Position numbers and translations under genes: made by a program. Of a stretch of 64,000 nt of DNA, positions 17,815-25,581 are shown piece after piece. Source of the stretch: Flavobacterium psychraerolatum (GTDB taxonomy: Bacteria; Bacteroidota; Bacteroidia; Flavobacteriales; Flavobacteriaceae). The number at the start of each line of letters is the position of its first letter. The first letter of the stretch is position 1. The stretch is taken from assembly GCF_025960985.1 (NCBI RefSeq), contig NZ_JAOQMX010000001.1:62001-126000 (forward strand). Direction: 5' to 3'. The notes beneath the pieces are model-generated. The model saw only the letters and a program-made list of their open reading frames with translations. It had not been told where the DNA came from and ran no database searches.

Positions 17815-18873
17815 ATGAACATAAAAATAACAGGTTCAGGGAGTTATATCCCTGATAACACAATAAACAATGCCGATTTCTCGGAGCATCACTTCTTAAA
17901 CGAAGACGGAACACCTTTTAAATACCCAAATGATGTCATAATTCATAAATTTAAAGGAATTACAGGAATAGAAAAGAGACGTTATGCTGAAGACCAGTAT
18001 ACATCATCTGATTTAGCCTTTTTTGCTGCTCAAAAAGCAATTGCAAATGCCAATATTGATCCCGAAACATTAGATTATATCATTTTTGCACACAATTTTG
18101 GTGATGTAAAAAAAGGGGCTTTACAATCGGATATGCTTCCAAGTTTGGCTACACGTGTCAAAAATAAACTTCAAATTAAAAACCCAAAATGTGTCGCTTA
18201 CGATTTATTGTTTGGATGCCCCGGATGGATCGAAGGAGTTTTGCAAGCCAATGCCTTTATCAAATCTGGAATGGCCAAGCGCTGTTTGGTTATCGGTTCT
18301 GAGACGTTATCTCGAGTAGTAGATGATCACGATCGTGACTCCATGATTTATTCTGATGGTGCTGGAGCAACAATAATCGAAGCTTCGGAAGATGAAACAG
18401 GACTATTAGCATACGAAAGTGCAACCTATGCCTACGACGAATCCGGATATTTATTTTTCGGAAAATCATACAATCCTGAATTGGATCCAGACATTCGCTA
18501 CATCAAAATGCACGGTCGTAAAATCTACGAATTTGCATTGATTAATGTACCTGCTGCTATGAAAAGCTGTCTAGACAAAAGCGGACTCGCCATTACCGAC
18601 GTTAAAAAAATATTGATTCACCAAGCTAATGAAAAAATGGACGAGGCAATAGTTGACCGTTTTTACAAACTATACAACCAATCAACTCCAGCGAACATCA
18701 TGCCTATGTGCATTCATGAACTTGGTAATAGCAGTGTTGCAACAGTACCTACTCTGTTTGATTTATTGGTCAATGGTCAAATAGAAAACCACGAAATTAA
18801 CAAAGGAGATGTCGTAATTTTCGCTTCTGTTGGAGCAGGAATGAATATTAATGCATTCGTTTACAGATATTAA
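17815..18873 (+). CDS. 3-oxoacyl-ACP synthase III-like (FabH-family) condensing enzyme
   Basis: 352 residues with the thiolase fold of KAS III. The catalytic triad is visible: Cys in LLFGCPGW (near residue 135), His in LIHQANEKMDEAI (near 268) and Asn in HELGNSSVATVPTLFDLL (near 303). Canonical KAS III starts fatty-acid synthesis from acetyl-CoA and malonyl-ACP; this copy stands alone, without plsX or other fab genes, and its N-terminal region (HHFLNEDGTPF) fits the longer FabH paralogues of Flavobacteria. Substrate specificity is therefore uncertain. The preceding 240 bases hold the gcvP terminator and no obvious promoter box. Confidence 0.9.
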   Translation: MNIKITGSGSYIPDNTINNADFSEHHFLNEDGTPFKYPNDVIIHKFKGITGIEKRRYAEDQYTSSDLAFFAAQKAIANANIDPETLDYIIFAHNFGDVKKGALQSDMLPSLATRVKNKLQIKNPKCVAYDLLFGCPGWIEGVLQANAFIKSGMAKRCLVIGSETLSRVVDDHDRDSMIYSDGAGATIIEASEDETGLLAYESATYAYDESGYLFFGKSYNPELDPDIRYIKMHGRKIYEFALINVPAAMKSCLDKSGLAITDVKKILIHQANEKMDEAIVDRFYKLYNQSTPANIMPMCIHELGNSSVATVPTLFDLLVNGQIENHEINKGDVVIFASVGAGMNINAFVYRY

Positions 18874-19032
18874 AACACCCCTTGTAATTCCTAATTTCAG
18901 CCCGTCGAAGATCTCGTTTTAAATATTTTTTTTTAGAGAAGCGCTTTTTGATACATTTAATACAACTATAAAACTGATTTCGACGACCTACAAAATTTGT
19001 TTCTGGGTATTAAAGTAATTTTAAAAAATCAT

Positions 19033-19085
19033 CCGTCTGAGCCTATCAAAAAGCTCGATAAGACGAATATCACTTCGACAAGCTC
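19033..19085. repeat. Decayed copy of the CTGAGCTTGTCGAAG repeat
   Basis: CCGTCTGAGC (19033-19042) and CACTTCGACAAGCTC (19071-19085) match the arms of the intact inverted repeat at 22755-22817, with the left arm degraded after the first ten bases. Confidence 0.6.
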
Positions 19086-19119
19086 TTTTCGAAATAAAAC
19101 CGAAGAACTATATTGTTTA

Positions 19120-19267
19120 TTAGGAGCCAATCCAGCTATACACTACAAGTCCAGCCTTAAAAAAGTGTTTTTCTATCACTCAAAAAGAGCTTCCTCCGGT
19201 CGCTTTTTTGAGACAAGAAAAACTACTTTTTTAAGCCTCGGGCTTTTCGTTTCTATCTGGGCTAAAA
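19120..19267 (+). repeat. 3' hairpin element, copy E
   Basis: Begins TTAGGAGC and ends TTTCTATCTGGGCTA, the same borders as copies at 22445 and 52343. The interior forms a long imperfect hairpin (arms around 19156-19185 and 19201-19235). It lies 3' of the FabH-like gene in the same orientation. Confidence 0.65.
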
Positions 19268-19386
19268 AATCGTCACAAAACACAATTATCACTATATTTG
19301 CAGCACCAAATTCCATTCAACTTTGGAAGAACGTAAATTCAACTATAAATCAATGAACAACAAAATCGTTGTTCTTCGCAATAACT

Positions 19387-19932
19387 ATGTACGAAAAAAC
19401 ATTTCCAAATAAGCGATTCAAACACACGTTAGAATTTTTACAAAAACACGTTGCTACGTCCGAGACCATTTTTGATTTGGGTGTACCCAATCCGTTTTCA
19501 AAAATTATGGTCGAGAATGGCTTTACAGTAAAAAACACTACTGGTGAAGATATTGACAAAGACCAAACCGCATTACAAACAGAAACGTACACTGTTTTTA
19601 CGGCTTTTGAGATATTTGAACATCTACTAAATCCTTATACCGTATTAGAAAATATTAAATGTGATAAATTATTAATTTCTATTCCGTTACGCCTTTGGTT
19701 TTCCCCAGCTTACAGAAGTAAAACAGATATATGGGACAGACATTATCATGAATTTGAAGACTGGCAATTGGATTGGTTACTGGAAAAAACAGGCTGGAAA
19801 ATTACTGCGAGAGAAAAATTCACACATCCTGTAAAGAAAATAGGTTTTAGACCTCTATTGCGTTACTTCACACCACGATATTATATTGTATGTGCTGAGA
19901 AAATCCCCCTAACCCCTAAAGGGGGAATGTAA
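19387..19932 (+). CDS. SAM-dependent methyltransferase-like protein
   Basis: 181 residues from the ATG at 19387; a TTG 18 bases upstream is also in frame. ETIFDLGVPNPFS (about 29-41) sits where motif I is expected but is a poor match to the GxGxG loop. The acidic TGEDID and TVFTAFEIFEHLLNPYTVLENI (about 70-92) match the methyltransferase type-11/23 pattern, and a WDRHYHEF segment follows. It precedes a glycosyltransferase by 21 bases, so a shared role in sugar or lipid modification is likely. The last ten residues (IPLTPKGGM) are encoded by a dispersed repeat, so the natural C-terminus was probably different. Confidence 0.72.
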   Translation: MYEKTFPNKRFKHTLEFLQKHVATSETIFDLGVPNPFSKIMVENGFTVKNTTGEDIDKDQTALQTETYTVFTAFEIFEHLLNPYTVLENIKCDKLLISIPLRLWFSPAYRSKTDIWDRHYHEFEDWQLDWLLEKTGWKITAREKFTHPVKKIGFRPLLRYFTPRYYIVCAEKIPLTPKGGM

Positions 19933-20009
19933 TTATCGTAAAATTAATTTAAAATGAACAATCCCATTTCACAAAGTATATCAAACTCCCCCTTCGGGGG
20001 CTGGGGGGA
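19904..20009. repeat. Inverted G/C-run repeat pair overlapping two gene ends
   Basis: Two 23-base elements in opposite orientation: 19904-19926 (TCCCCCTAACCCC...) and 19987-20009 (TCCCCCTTCGGGGGCTG...). Reversing the first gives 19 of 23 identical bases, all four differences being transitions. The left element codes the C-terminus of the methyltransferase, the right one residues 12-19 of the glycosyltransferase. Confidence 0.85.
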
Positions 20010-20865
20010 TTACTACTTAGTCATTCCTACACATAACGAAGAAGCCTTTATATCTTTAACATTAGATTCTTTAGTCAATCAAACGATCACTCCATCCAAA
20101 ATAGTAGTTGTCAACGACAATTCTACTGATGGAACCGAGGAAATCGTGAAATCATACGCCGCAAAACATCCGTATATCACTTTGGTTAACAAAAAATCAT
20201 CGGCGGCACACATGCCTGGGAGCAAGGTGATTCAGGCTTTTCATGAAGGAGAAAAACACATTGATGACAATTACGATATTCTAGTAAAAATCGATGCTGA
20301 TTTAATTTTTCCACTTAATTATTTCGAAACTATCATCAACCATTTTAAATCGGATGACCGAATAGGAATGGCGGGTGGATTTTGTTATATCGAAAAAAAT
20401 GGTGATTTTGTACTCGAAAATTTAACAGACAAAGACCATATTCGTGGCGCATTGAAAGCGTACCGAAAAGAAACCTACAAACAAATTGGCGGACTAAAAC
20501 CAGCCATGGGTTGGGATACGGTAGATGAATTACTTTGTGAATTTTATAATTGGAAAGTAGTTACAGACCAAACTTTAAAAGTAAAACACTTAAAACCTAC
20601 TGGAGCAAACTATAACAAAACGGCGCGATACAAGCAAGGAGAAGCCTTTTACACCTTAGGATATGGCTTTATTATTACAGCGATCGCCTCAGTAAAGTTG
20701 GCAATGATGAAAAAAAAGCCAAGACTTTTTATCGATTACATTATTGGATTCATGAATGCCAAAAATGCCAAAACTCCACTATTAGTTACTTCAGAACAAG
20801 CTAAATTTATTCGCAACTATCGAATAAAAAAAATGAAAGCAAAAGTTTTTGGCAATGCTAGTTAG
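19954..20865 (+). CDS. Family 2 glycosyltransferase
   Basis: 303 residues with a GT-A fold. The core begins YYLVIPTHNEEAFISLTLDSL (about residue 20), continues to the nucleotide-binding VVNDNSTDGTEEIV and the DxD-like KIDADLIFP (about 112-120); the acceptor region GLKPAMGWDTVDELLC (about 182) contains the conserved acids. One possible C-terminal membrane-proximal helix (GFIITAIASVKLAMM). The first 19 residues (SPFGGWGD) come from a dispersed repeat and match no GT2 N-terminus; no later start codon precedes the core. Acceptor unknown. Confidence 0.88.
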   Translation: MNNPISQSISNSPFGGWGDYYLVIPTHNEEAFISLTLDSLVNQTITPSKIVVVNDNSTDGTEEIVKSYAAKHPYITLVNKKSSAAHMPGSKVIQAFHEGEKHIDDNYDILVKIDADLIFPLNYFETIINHFKSDDRIGMAGGFCYIEKNGDFVLENLTDKDHIRGALKAYRKETYKQIGGLKPAMGWDTVDELLCEFYNWKVVTDQTLKVKHLKPTGANYNKTARYKQGEAFYTLGYGFIITAIASVKLAMMKKKPRLFIDYIIGFMNAKNAKTPLLVTSEQAKFIRNYRIKKMKAKVFGNAS

Positions 20866-20887
20866 TAGAAAAAGTGGCAGCACATAC

Positions 20888-20912
20888 CTTATAACTCGTA
20901 ACTTATAACTAA
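20888..20912. repeat. TTATAACT-type short tandem repeat
   Basis: CTTATAACT, CGTAACT, TTATAACTAA in succession. The same low-complexity motif recurs at 25068-25119 and 25548-25580. It lies in the 69-base gap before mlaE. Confidence 0.65.
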
Positions 20913-20934
20913 TTTTGACAATATTCACATACTT

Positions 20935-21684
20935 ATGATGCTCATTCGATACATATCACAAATAGGGAAGTACTTTCTTATGATAAGGGAAATATTCAGC
21001 AAACAGACCAAATGGTCGGTGATGCGCAACCTTATTTTCAAAGAAATTGATGACTTAATTATAGATTCACTTGGTATTGTAGCCTTCATTTCCTTTTTCG
21101 TTGGTGGTGTTGTTGCCATTCAAACGGCTTTGAACTTGACGAATCCTTTAATTCCAAAATACCTTATTGGTTTTGCTACACGTCAATCAATAATTTTGGA
21201 GTTTGCACCAACTTTTATCTCGGTCATTATGGCTGGAAAAATGGGGTCATTCATTACCTCTAGTATAGGTACTATGCGCGTTACAGAACAAATTGATGCG
21301 CTAGAAGTAATGGGAGTGAACTCTTTGAACTATTTAGTTTTTCCAAAAATAATCGCACTCCTTTTATACCCTTTCCTTATCGGAATTGCCATGTTTCTTG
21401 GTATTCTAGGTGGATGGATGGCTGGTGTTTACGGCGGCTTCACCACTAGTGATAATTTTGTCATGGGTGCACAAATGGAATTCATTCCTTTTCATGTGGT
21501 CTATGCCTTTATCAAAACATTAATTTTTGCCTTATTATTGGCTACTATACCCTCTTTTCATGGCTATTACATGAAAGGTGGTGCTCTTGAAGTAGGAAAA
21601 GCAAGTACTGTTTCCTTCGTTTGGACTTCGGTTTGCATCATCCTTTTCAATTATATTCTAACACAATTATTACTGAGCTCATGA
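20935..21684 (+). CDS. mlaE: MlaE-family ABC transporter permease
   Basis: 249 residues, five or six membrane helices, with the MlaE signatures GGVVAIQTA, ISVIMAGKMGSFITSSIGTMRVTEQIDALEVMGV and YLVFPKIIA. It is the inner-membrane permease of a lipid transporter that keeps outer-membrane asymmetry or moves phospholipids between membranes. Its last codons overlap the ATG of the ATPase gene (ATGA). The MCE-domain substrate-binding partner (MlaD), usually adjacent, is not next to it here. Confidence 0.93.
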   Translation: MMLIRYISQIGKYFLMIREIFSKQTKWSVMRNLIFKEIDDLIIDSLGIVAFISFFVGGVVAIQTALNLTNPLIPKYLIGFATRQSIILEFAPTFISVIMAGKMGSFITSSIGTMRVTEQIDALEVMGVNSLNYLVFPKIIALLLYPFLIGIAMFLGILGGWMAGVYGGFTTSDNFVMGAQMEFIPFHVVYAFIKTLIFALLLATIPSFHGYYMKGGALEVGKASTVSFVWTSVCIILFNYILTQLLLSS

Positions 21685-22442
21685 TAGAAGTAAAAAATAT
21701 AGAAAAATCATTCGGTGAAAATAAAATTCTCAAAGGCATCTCTACTGTTTTTGAAACTGGAAAAACCAACCTCATCATTGGACAAAGTGGTTCTGGAAAA
21801 ACAGTATTATTAAAAAGTCTTTTGGGTATCCATACTCCAGAATCTGGACAAATTATTTTTGATGGTAGAGTTTACTCTGAATTAGAAGATCAAGAAAAAC
21901 GTGAACTACGTACCGAAATTGGAATGGTTTTTCAAGGAAGTGCCTTGTTTGATTCCATGACCGTATGCGAGAATGTAGCTTTCCCATTGAAAATGTTTAC
22001 CAAAGACGACAAAGCTAAAATTGCCGATCGAGTAGAATTTGTACTTAAGAGGGTCAACCTCATCGACGCACACAAAAAGCTACCCTCAGAGATATCTGGA
22101 GGAATGCAAAAACGTGTTGCTATAGCTCGCGCCATTGTAAATCACCCAAAATACTTATTTTGTGATGAACCCAATTCAGGATTAGACCCTAATACGTCTA
22201 TCTTGATTGACAACCTCATCAAAGAAATTACCGAAGAATACAATATCACCACTGTGATCAATACCCACGATATGAACTCGGTTATGGAGATAGGTGACAA
22301 CATCCTTTTCCTGAAAAACGGACTAAAAGAATGGCAAGGTAACAAAGAAGAAATTTTCTATACCGATAACGAAGCTGTAACTACTTTTGTGTATTCGTCC
22401 AACTTGTTTAAAAAAGTTCGCGAAGCGCATTTGAAGAAATAA
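21681..22442 (+). CDS. mlaF: MlaF-type ABC transporter ATP-binding protein
   Basis: 253 residues from the ATG at 21681, which overlaps the mlaE stop; an in-frame ATG 60 bases upstream lies inside mlaE. Walker A is GQSGSGKT, the signature is ISGGMQKRVAIARA and Walker B YLFCDEPNSGLDP, followed by the switch His of NTHDMNSV. It powers the lipid transporter with MlaE. A 3' hairpin element and then a terminator follow. Confidence 0.93.
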   Translation: MIEVKNIEKSFGENKILKGISTVFETGKTNLIIGQSGSGKTVLLKSLLGIHTPESGQIIFDGRVYSELEDQEKRELRTEIGMVFQGSALFDSMTVCENVAFPLKMFTKDDKAKIADRVEFVLKRVNLIDAHKKLPSEISGGMQKRVAIARAIVNHPKYLFCDEPNSGLDPNTSILIDNLIKEITEEYNITTVINTHDMNSVMEIGDNILFLKNGLKEWQGNKEEIFYTDNEAVTTFVYSSNLFKKVREAHLKK

Positions 22443-22444
22443 AA

Positions 22445-22556
22445 TTAGGAGCAGAAAACTCGAATTTATAATTACGATTCCTCCCGCTATTCACTACAAT
22501 CTTTTGTTACGGAAGGCCGTCACAAAAGGATTTTCGTTTCTATCGGGGCTAAAAAA
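22445..22556 (+). repeat. 3' hairpin element, copy A
   Basis: Starts TTAGGAGCAG three bases after the mlaF stop, contains CCCGCTATTCACTAC, a CTTTTGT...CACAAAAG hairpin (22501-22528), and ends GGATTTTCGTTTCTATCGG-GGCTA. Its borders match copies at 52343 and 24345. Same strand as the upstream gene. Confidence 0.8.
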
Positions 22557-22576
22557 CAACTTATTATTTCCATATC

Positions 22577-22616
22577 AAAAAAGCACAGTACGTTTTCTGC
22601 GACTGTGCTTTTTTTG
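22577..22616 (+). terminator. Intrinsic terminator after the mla genes
   Basis: Stem AAAAAAGCACAGT (22577-22589) with ACTGTGCTTTTTT (22602-22614) and a run of T. It lies 135 bases after mlaF, beyond the repeat element, so the element would be part of the mRNA. Confidence 0.8.
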
Positions 22617-22754
22617 TATTTATAAAAGTAATATTTCATTACTTTAAATGGTCAAAACTGTTGCTTTAAACTAATTTATTTTGAACAAAGCTCCCCTAAC
22701 AGGTTCATAACTTAATCCTAATCTTCTACTATAATGAAATACCACTTTGTCCGT

Positions 22755-22817
22755 CTGAGCTTGTCGAAGACTTTTGTCAAAGGGAAGCTTATTTGGATTG
22801 CACTTCGACAAGCTCAG
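22755..22817. repeat. CTGAGCTTGTCGAAG inverted repeat
   Basis: Perfect 15-base arms at 22755-22769 and 22803-22817, 33 bases apart, extended outward by GTCCGT and TGTGACAG. I know this motif as a common dispersed repeat in Bacteroidetes genomes. It sits between the convergent mlaF and DUF445 genes. Confidence 0.85.
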
Positions 22818-22893
22818 TGTGACAGATTTAATTTGAAATTGATGTTTTGCTATTAATTTTAACTATCGGGTAAACTTCCAACAAACCTTTACC

Positions 22894-24171
22894 TTATCCC
22901 AAGGCCAGTTTAACAACGGCATTTAGGATACCAACCAAACCACCAACAACAGCACCATTTAGTCGAATGTACTGCAAATCGTTCCCTATTTTGTCTTCGA
23001 TTTGATGCACCAGTTCTGCATTATCCAATTTTGCCAAACTGTCTCGCACCATGTTCCCTATCTCACCATGAAATTCGGTAATTAGGTTTGAAATCGTATC
23101 TTTTATCCAGCGATTCACATTTGCTTGGGTTTCTGGATTCTGCTCTAAATCGGACAATACGGCATTTAATTTTGTAATCACAAACTTCATAAGTGGCGTT
23201 TCGTGATTTTCTAGTTGCGCTATCAAAGTATATTTGAAATTCACCAACAACTTCTGAATCATACTTTCGGCATCGGCATTCTCTGTAAAACCATTGATAA
23301 AGTTATCAATCATTTTTTTACTGTCTTCGTCACCCGTAGCCAGTTTGTGTGCGAAATCTAAAATCCAATCATCAAATTTTACTCGAATCGGGTGCTCAGG
23401 ATTGGATTTTGCTTCCTCAATAAAAACATTGGCTTGTTCTAAAAGTGAATCCGCTATACTGTCCAAATCTATTCCGCCTGTTGATTCGGCTAGAAACAGA
23501 GTGATTTTCTTGACTAATCCTTTTTCTTTGTATTCGGTCGCTGCAATAGCTAATTTAGAAAGCAATTTCTCTCTCGTATCTTCATCGCTGATTGCTTTGG
23601 ATCCTGCCTGAATCATTAGCTCCCAAATTTGGTTGTGGTCGCCATTTTTAATTGATTTCTCTAGCCATTGCCCTAAAGTGGAACCTAAGTCTAACTGACC
23701 AATTTGCTTCGTAAAAACGGTCTTTAAATTCGCCGCCAATTTTGGACTGTCCAAATCATCCGCCAACACCAAAACTATTTTTTGAATGACTTCAATAGAC
23801 TTTTTTTGATTGTCCGGCTTTTTCAAAAACTGAATTATTTTTTCGACCAAATTAATTTCGCTCAACTTGCCTGAAATCACTTCAGGCGAAAGCCATTTGG
23901 TAGTCACCAAATCTACAATTCCCTCCGTTAGTTTTGCTCGGTTTTTGGCAATGATATTGGTATGCTTCCGCACGATCGGAATAGGAATCTCCCGAAATAA
24001 AGCACTGACCGCAAACCAATCGGCAAAGCCACCAATAGTTGCCGCTTCAAATCCTGCAATCACTATTTTCCAAGCTGGATGGCTTAGAATATCTATACGA
24101 ACTAGTAGCTCAAACAGTACTAAGCCTGAGAAAGCGATTAGAAGTGATATGGAGCCTAGGTTGTTTTTCAT
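22894..24171 (-). CDS. DUF445-family membrane-anchored protein
   Basis: 425 residues. An N-terminal membrane helix is followed by the DUF445 signature GGFADWFAVSALFREIPIPIVRKHTNIIAKNRAKL (split here over residues about 46-80), a long helical middle region, and a C-terminal hydrophobic segment (VVGGLVGILNAVVKLAL). Family members are inner-membrane proteins of unknown function related to YjiN. It is a single-gene unit. The function cannot be read from its neighbours. Confidence 0.88.
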   Translation of the reverse strand: MKNNLGSISLLIAFSGLVLFELLVRIDILSHPAWKIVIAGFEAATIGGFADWFAVSALFREIPIPIVRKHTNIIAKNRAKLTEGIVDLVTTKWLSPEVISGKLSEINLVEKIIQFLKKPDNQKKSIEVIQKIVLVLADDLDSPKLAANLKTVFTKQIGQLDLGSTLGQWLEKSIKNGDHNQIWELMIQAGSKAISDEDTREKLLSKLAIAATEYKEKGLVKKITLFLAESTGGIDLDSIADSLLEQANVFIEEAKSNPEHPIRVKFDDWILDFAHKLATGDEDSKKMIDNFINGFTENADAESMIQKLLVNFKYTLIAQLENHETPLMKFVITKLNAVLSDLEQNPETQANVNRWIKDTISNLITEFHGEIGNMVRDSLAKLDNAELVHQIEDKIGNDLQYIRLNGAVVGGLVGILNAVVKLALG

Positions 24172-24344
24172 GGTTGCTAAAATTTATACACTAAAAATAC
24201 AAATTTTTATATTTTTAGCTTCAAATGGAATAAAATGATTTTATGATTACTAAAAAAAATAGAAAATTATTCCCCGCAAAAATAAGGAGAATAATCCCTT
24301 TAATCTCCGCAAAGTTGTAATTCCAAAAAAAAGACTGTATTCAC

Positions 24345-24460
24345 TAATTAGCCCTGATTGCAGTGAAAATCCTTTTGGGGGCTTTTGTTTTGCCCCCAAA
24401 AGTTTGCAACGGAAAGCAGGAACTCAAACCTCCTGAAAAAGCCAAGATTTTCGCTCCTAG
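24345..24460 (-). repeat. 3' hairpin element, copy C
   Basis: On the minus strand it starts TAGGAGCGAAAAT and ends CACTGCAATCAGGGCTA. The core hairpin is CTTTTGGGGGC/GCCCCCAAAAG (24372-24382 and 24392-24402). It begins four bases after the stop of the SprT-like gene and has the same orientation. Confidence 0.8.
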
Positions 24461-24463
24461 AAA

Positions 24464-25066
24464 CTACATTTGAATAATTTCTACCTCTGCGTTGGGATTG
24501 AATAAATAGGTTTTGCCTGAACTGATTTCGATGCATTCGAAGCGTTTGGTGCGAACAGCCATTTTTTTAAATACTTTTCCGTTTTTGATACGGAACACAG
24601 TACCATACGGAATTTCGAAGACGTAATTTGCGTTGTCTTTTTGTACATCAAATTGTTTGAGCGCCAAGGACAAAGTGGTGTCTGTATCACTGCTGGCAGA
24701 CGGATTTCTGAAATGTCGAGCCAAAAGTGGCAACAATTGATTGGGGAAAATCTCTGGTCGAATATAAGGTACCATCAATTGTTGAAAGGTGTGTTTCCAC
24801 TCGTTTCCGTGTGGTTTGATGTTGCGTCCGTATTTCTCAAAGGCGACCAAGTGCGCGATTTCATGTATGAGCGTGACCAGAAAACGGTACTTATTCAAAC
24901 TGCCGTTTACGGTAATTTCATGTTTCCCATTGAGGGCTTTGCGGTAATCGCCATGGCGCGTGGCACGCTCGTTGACGATTTTTAAATGCACACCATGTGT
25001 CACGATCAACTCAAAGGCTGGGCTGACCGCGAATTCTGGTATGTATTTGGCTAAGGTTCCTTCCAA
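24464..25066 (-). CDS. SprT-like zinc metalloprotease-domain protein
   Basis: 200 residues. The zinc motif HEIAH (H68, E69, H72) lies in LVTLIHEIAHLVAFEKYG, with the third ligand expected in HGNEWKHTF (about 84-92). SprT-like proteins are predicted DNA- or protein-associated metalloproteases. The only possible starts upstream of the conserved region are non-ATG: TTG at 25066 fits the family N-terminus (TLAKYIPEFAV) and has an in-frame stop 15 bases upstream. A TTATAACT repeat abuts this start and may have replaced a former ATG. Cytoplasmic. Confidence 0.85.
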   Translation of the reverse strand: MEGTLAKYIPEFAVSPAFELIVTHGVHLKIVNERATRHGDYRKALNGKHEITVNGSLNKYRFLVTLIHEIAHLVAFEKYGRNIKPHGNEWKHTFQQLMVPYIRPEIFPNQLLPLLARHFRNPSASSDTDTTLSLALKQFDVQKDNANYVFEIPYGTVFRIKNGKVFKKMAVRTKRFECIEISSGKTYLFNPNAEVEIIQM

Positions 25067-25067
25067 T

Positions 25068-25119
25068 TTAGTTATAAGTTACTTTTGAGTTATAAGTTAT
25101 GAAGTATGAGTTATGAGTT
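25068..25119. repeat. TTATAACT-type repeat between SprT-like and four-helix-bundle genes
   Basis: A run of AGTTATAAGTT / GAGTTATGAGTT units. It fills nearly all of the 62-base gap between the two genes and ends one base before the TTG start of the SprT-like gene. Confidence 0.75.
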
Positions 25120-25128
25120 GCGGTGCGT

Positions 25129-25500
25129 TTAAGTGTTGTCTTTATTTACCGAGTTTTTTTTGGTGGTAATGATTATACTTCTAATTATTTTAAGTACTTC
25201 ATGACTTTGATTATGAATTTTTTGAACTTCTTCTTGAGAGATATAATCTGTTGCTTTTAGTAGTTCGAGCCAATACATGGTTTCATCACACTCTTTTTGA
25301 GCAATAGCTAATTTATGTATAAAATCAGGTTTGCTTTGTGCATTTACAGCTTCACGAACATTTGCACCCACAGAGGTTATGGAACGCAAAAACTGTTTGC
25401 TCATCACATATTCCTTTTTTTCGCTCACAATATGTTTGTAGAAAAAAACTCCACTCACAACCAATTCAAAACTCTTAGTTTTAATGATGCTATCACTCAT
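25129..25500 (-). CDS. Four-helix-bundle protein (S23-intervening-sequence family)
   Basis: 123 residues of the small four-helix-bundle family often annotated as S23 ribosomal or TIGR02436. Typical motifs are TSVGANVREAVNAQSKPDFIHKL (about 39-61), AIAQKECDETMYWLELL and the C-terminal EVLKIIRSI. These proteins are found in rRNA intervening sequences and as scattered chromosomal genes, usually inside repeats; their function is unknown. Here the gene is bracketed by TTATAACT-type repeats and its first 10 codons are duplicated upstream, so the whole locus resembles a small mobile or repeat-associated cassette. Confidence 0.85.
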   Translation of the reverse strand: MSDSIIKTKSFELVVSGVFFYKHIVSEKKEYVMSKQFLRSITSVGANVREAVNAQSKPDFIHKLAIAQKECDETMYWLELLKATDYISQEEVQKIHNQSHEVLKIIRSIIITTKKNSVNKDNT

Positions 25501-25573
25501 AGTTTATTACTAATAATTATTAACTCTTATTTTTAACGATGCCGTCACTCATAACTCATAACTAATAATTCAT
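25470..25573. repeat. 52-bp tandem duplication covering the start of the four-helix-bundle gene
   Basis: Unit 1 is 25470-25521 and unit 2 is 25522-25573, exactly 52 bases each with about 42 identical positions, followed by seven bases of a third unit. Read on the minus strand unit 2 still encodes MSDGIVKNKS then TAA, a copy of the true N-terminus MSDSIIKTKS encoded in unit 1. Confidence 0.9.
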
Positions 25574-25581
25574 AACTCTTT

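Larger units (their letters stand above)
18874..19386. other. Non-coding stretch built of dispersed repeats
   Basis: About 510 bases without a credible gene. A 119-codon open frame here (18997-19356) runs through repeats and has no ATG start. It contains a decayed CTGAGCTTGTCGAAG-type repeat (19033-19085) and one copy of the 3' hairpin element (19120-19267). Confidence 0.7.

Noticed and set aside
18997-19356. Open frame of 119 codons
   Set aside because: No ATG start, runs across dispersed repeats and a long hairpin, Ser/Lys-rich with no domain; treated as non-coding.
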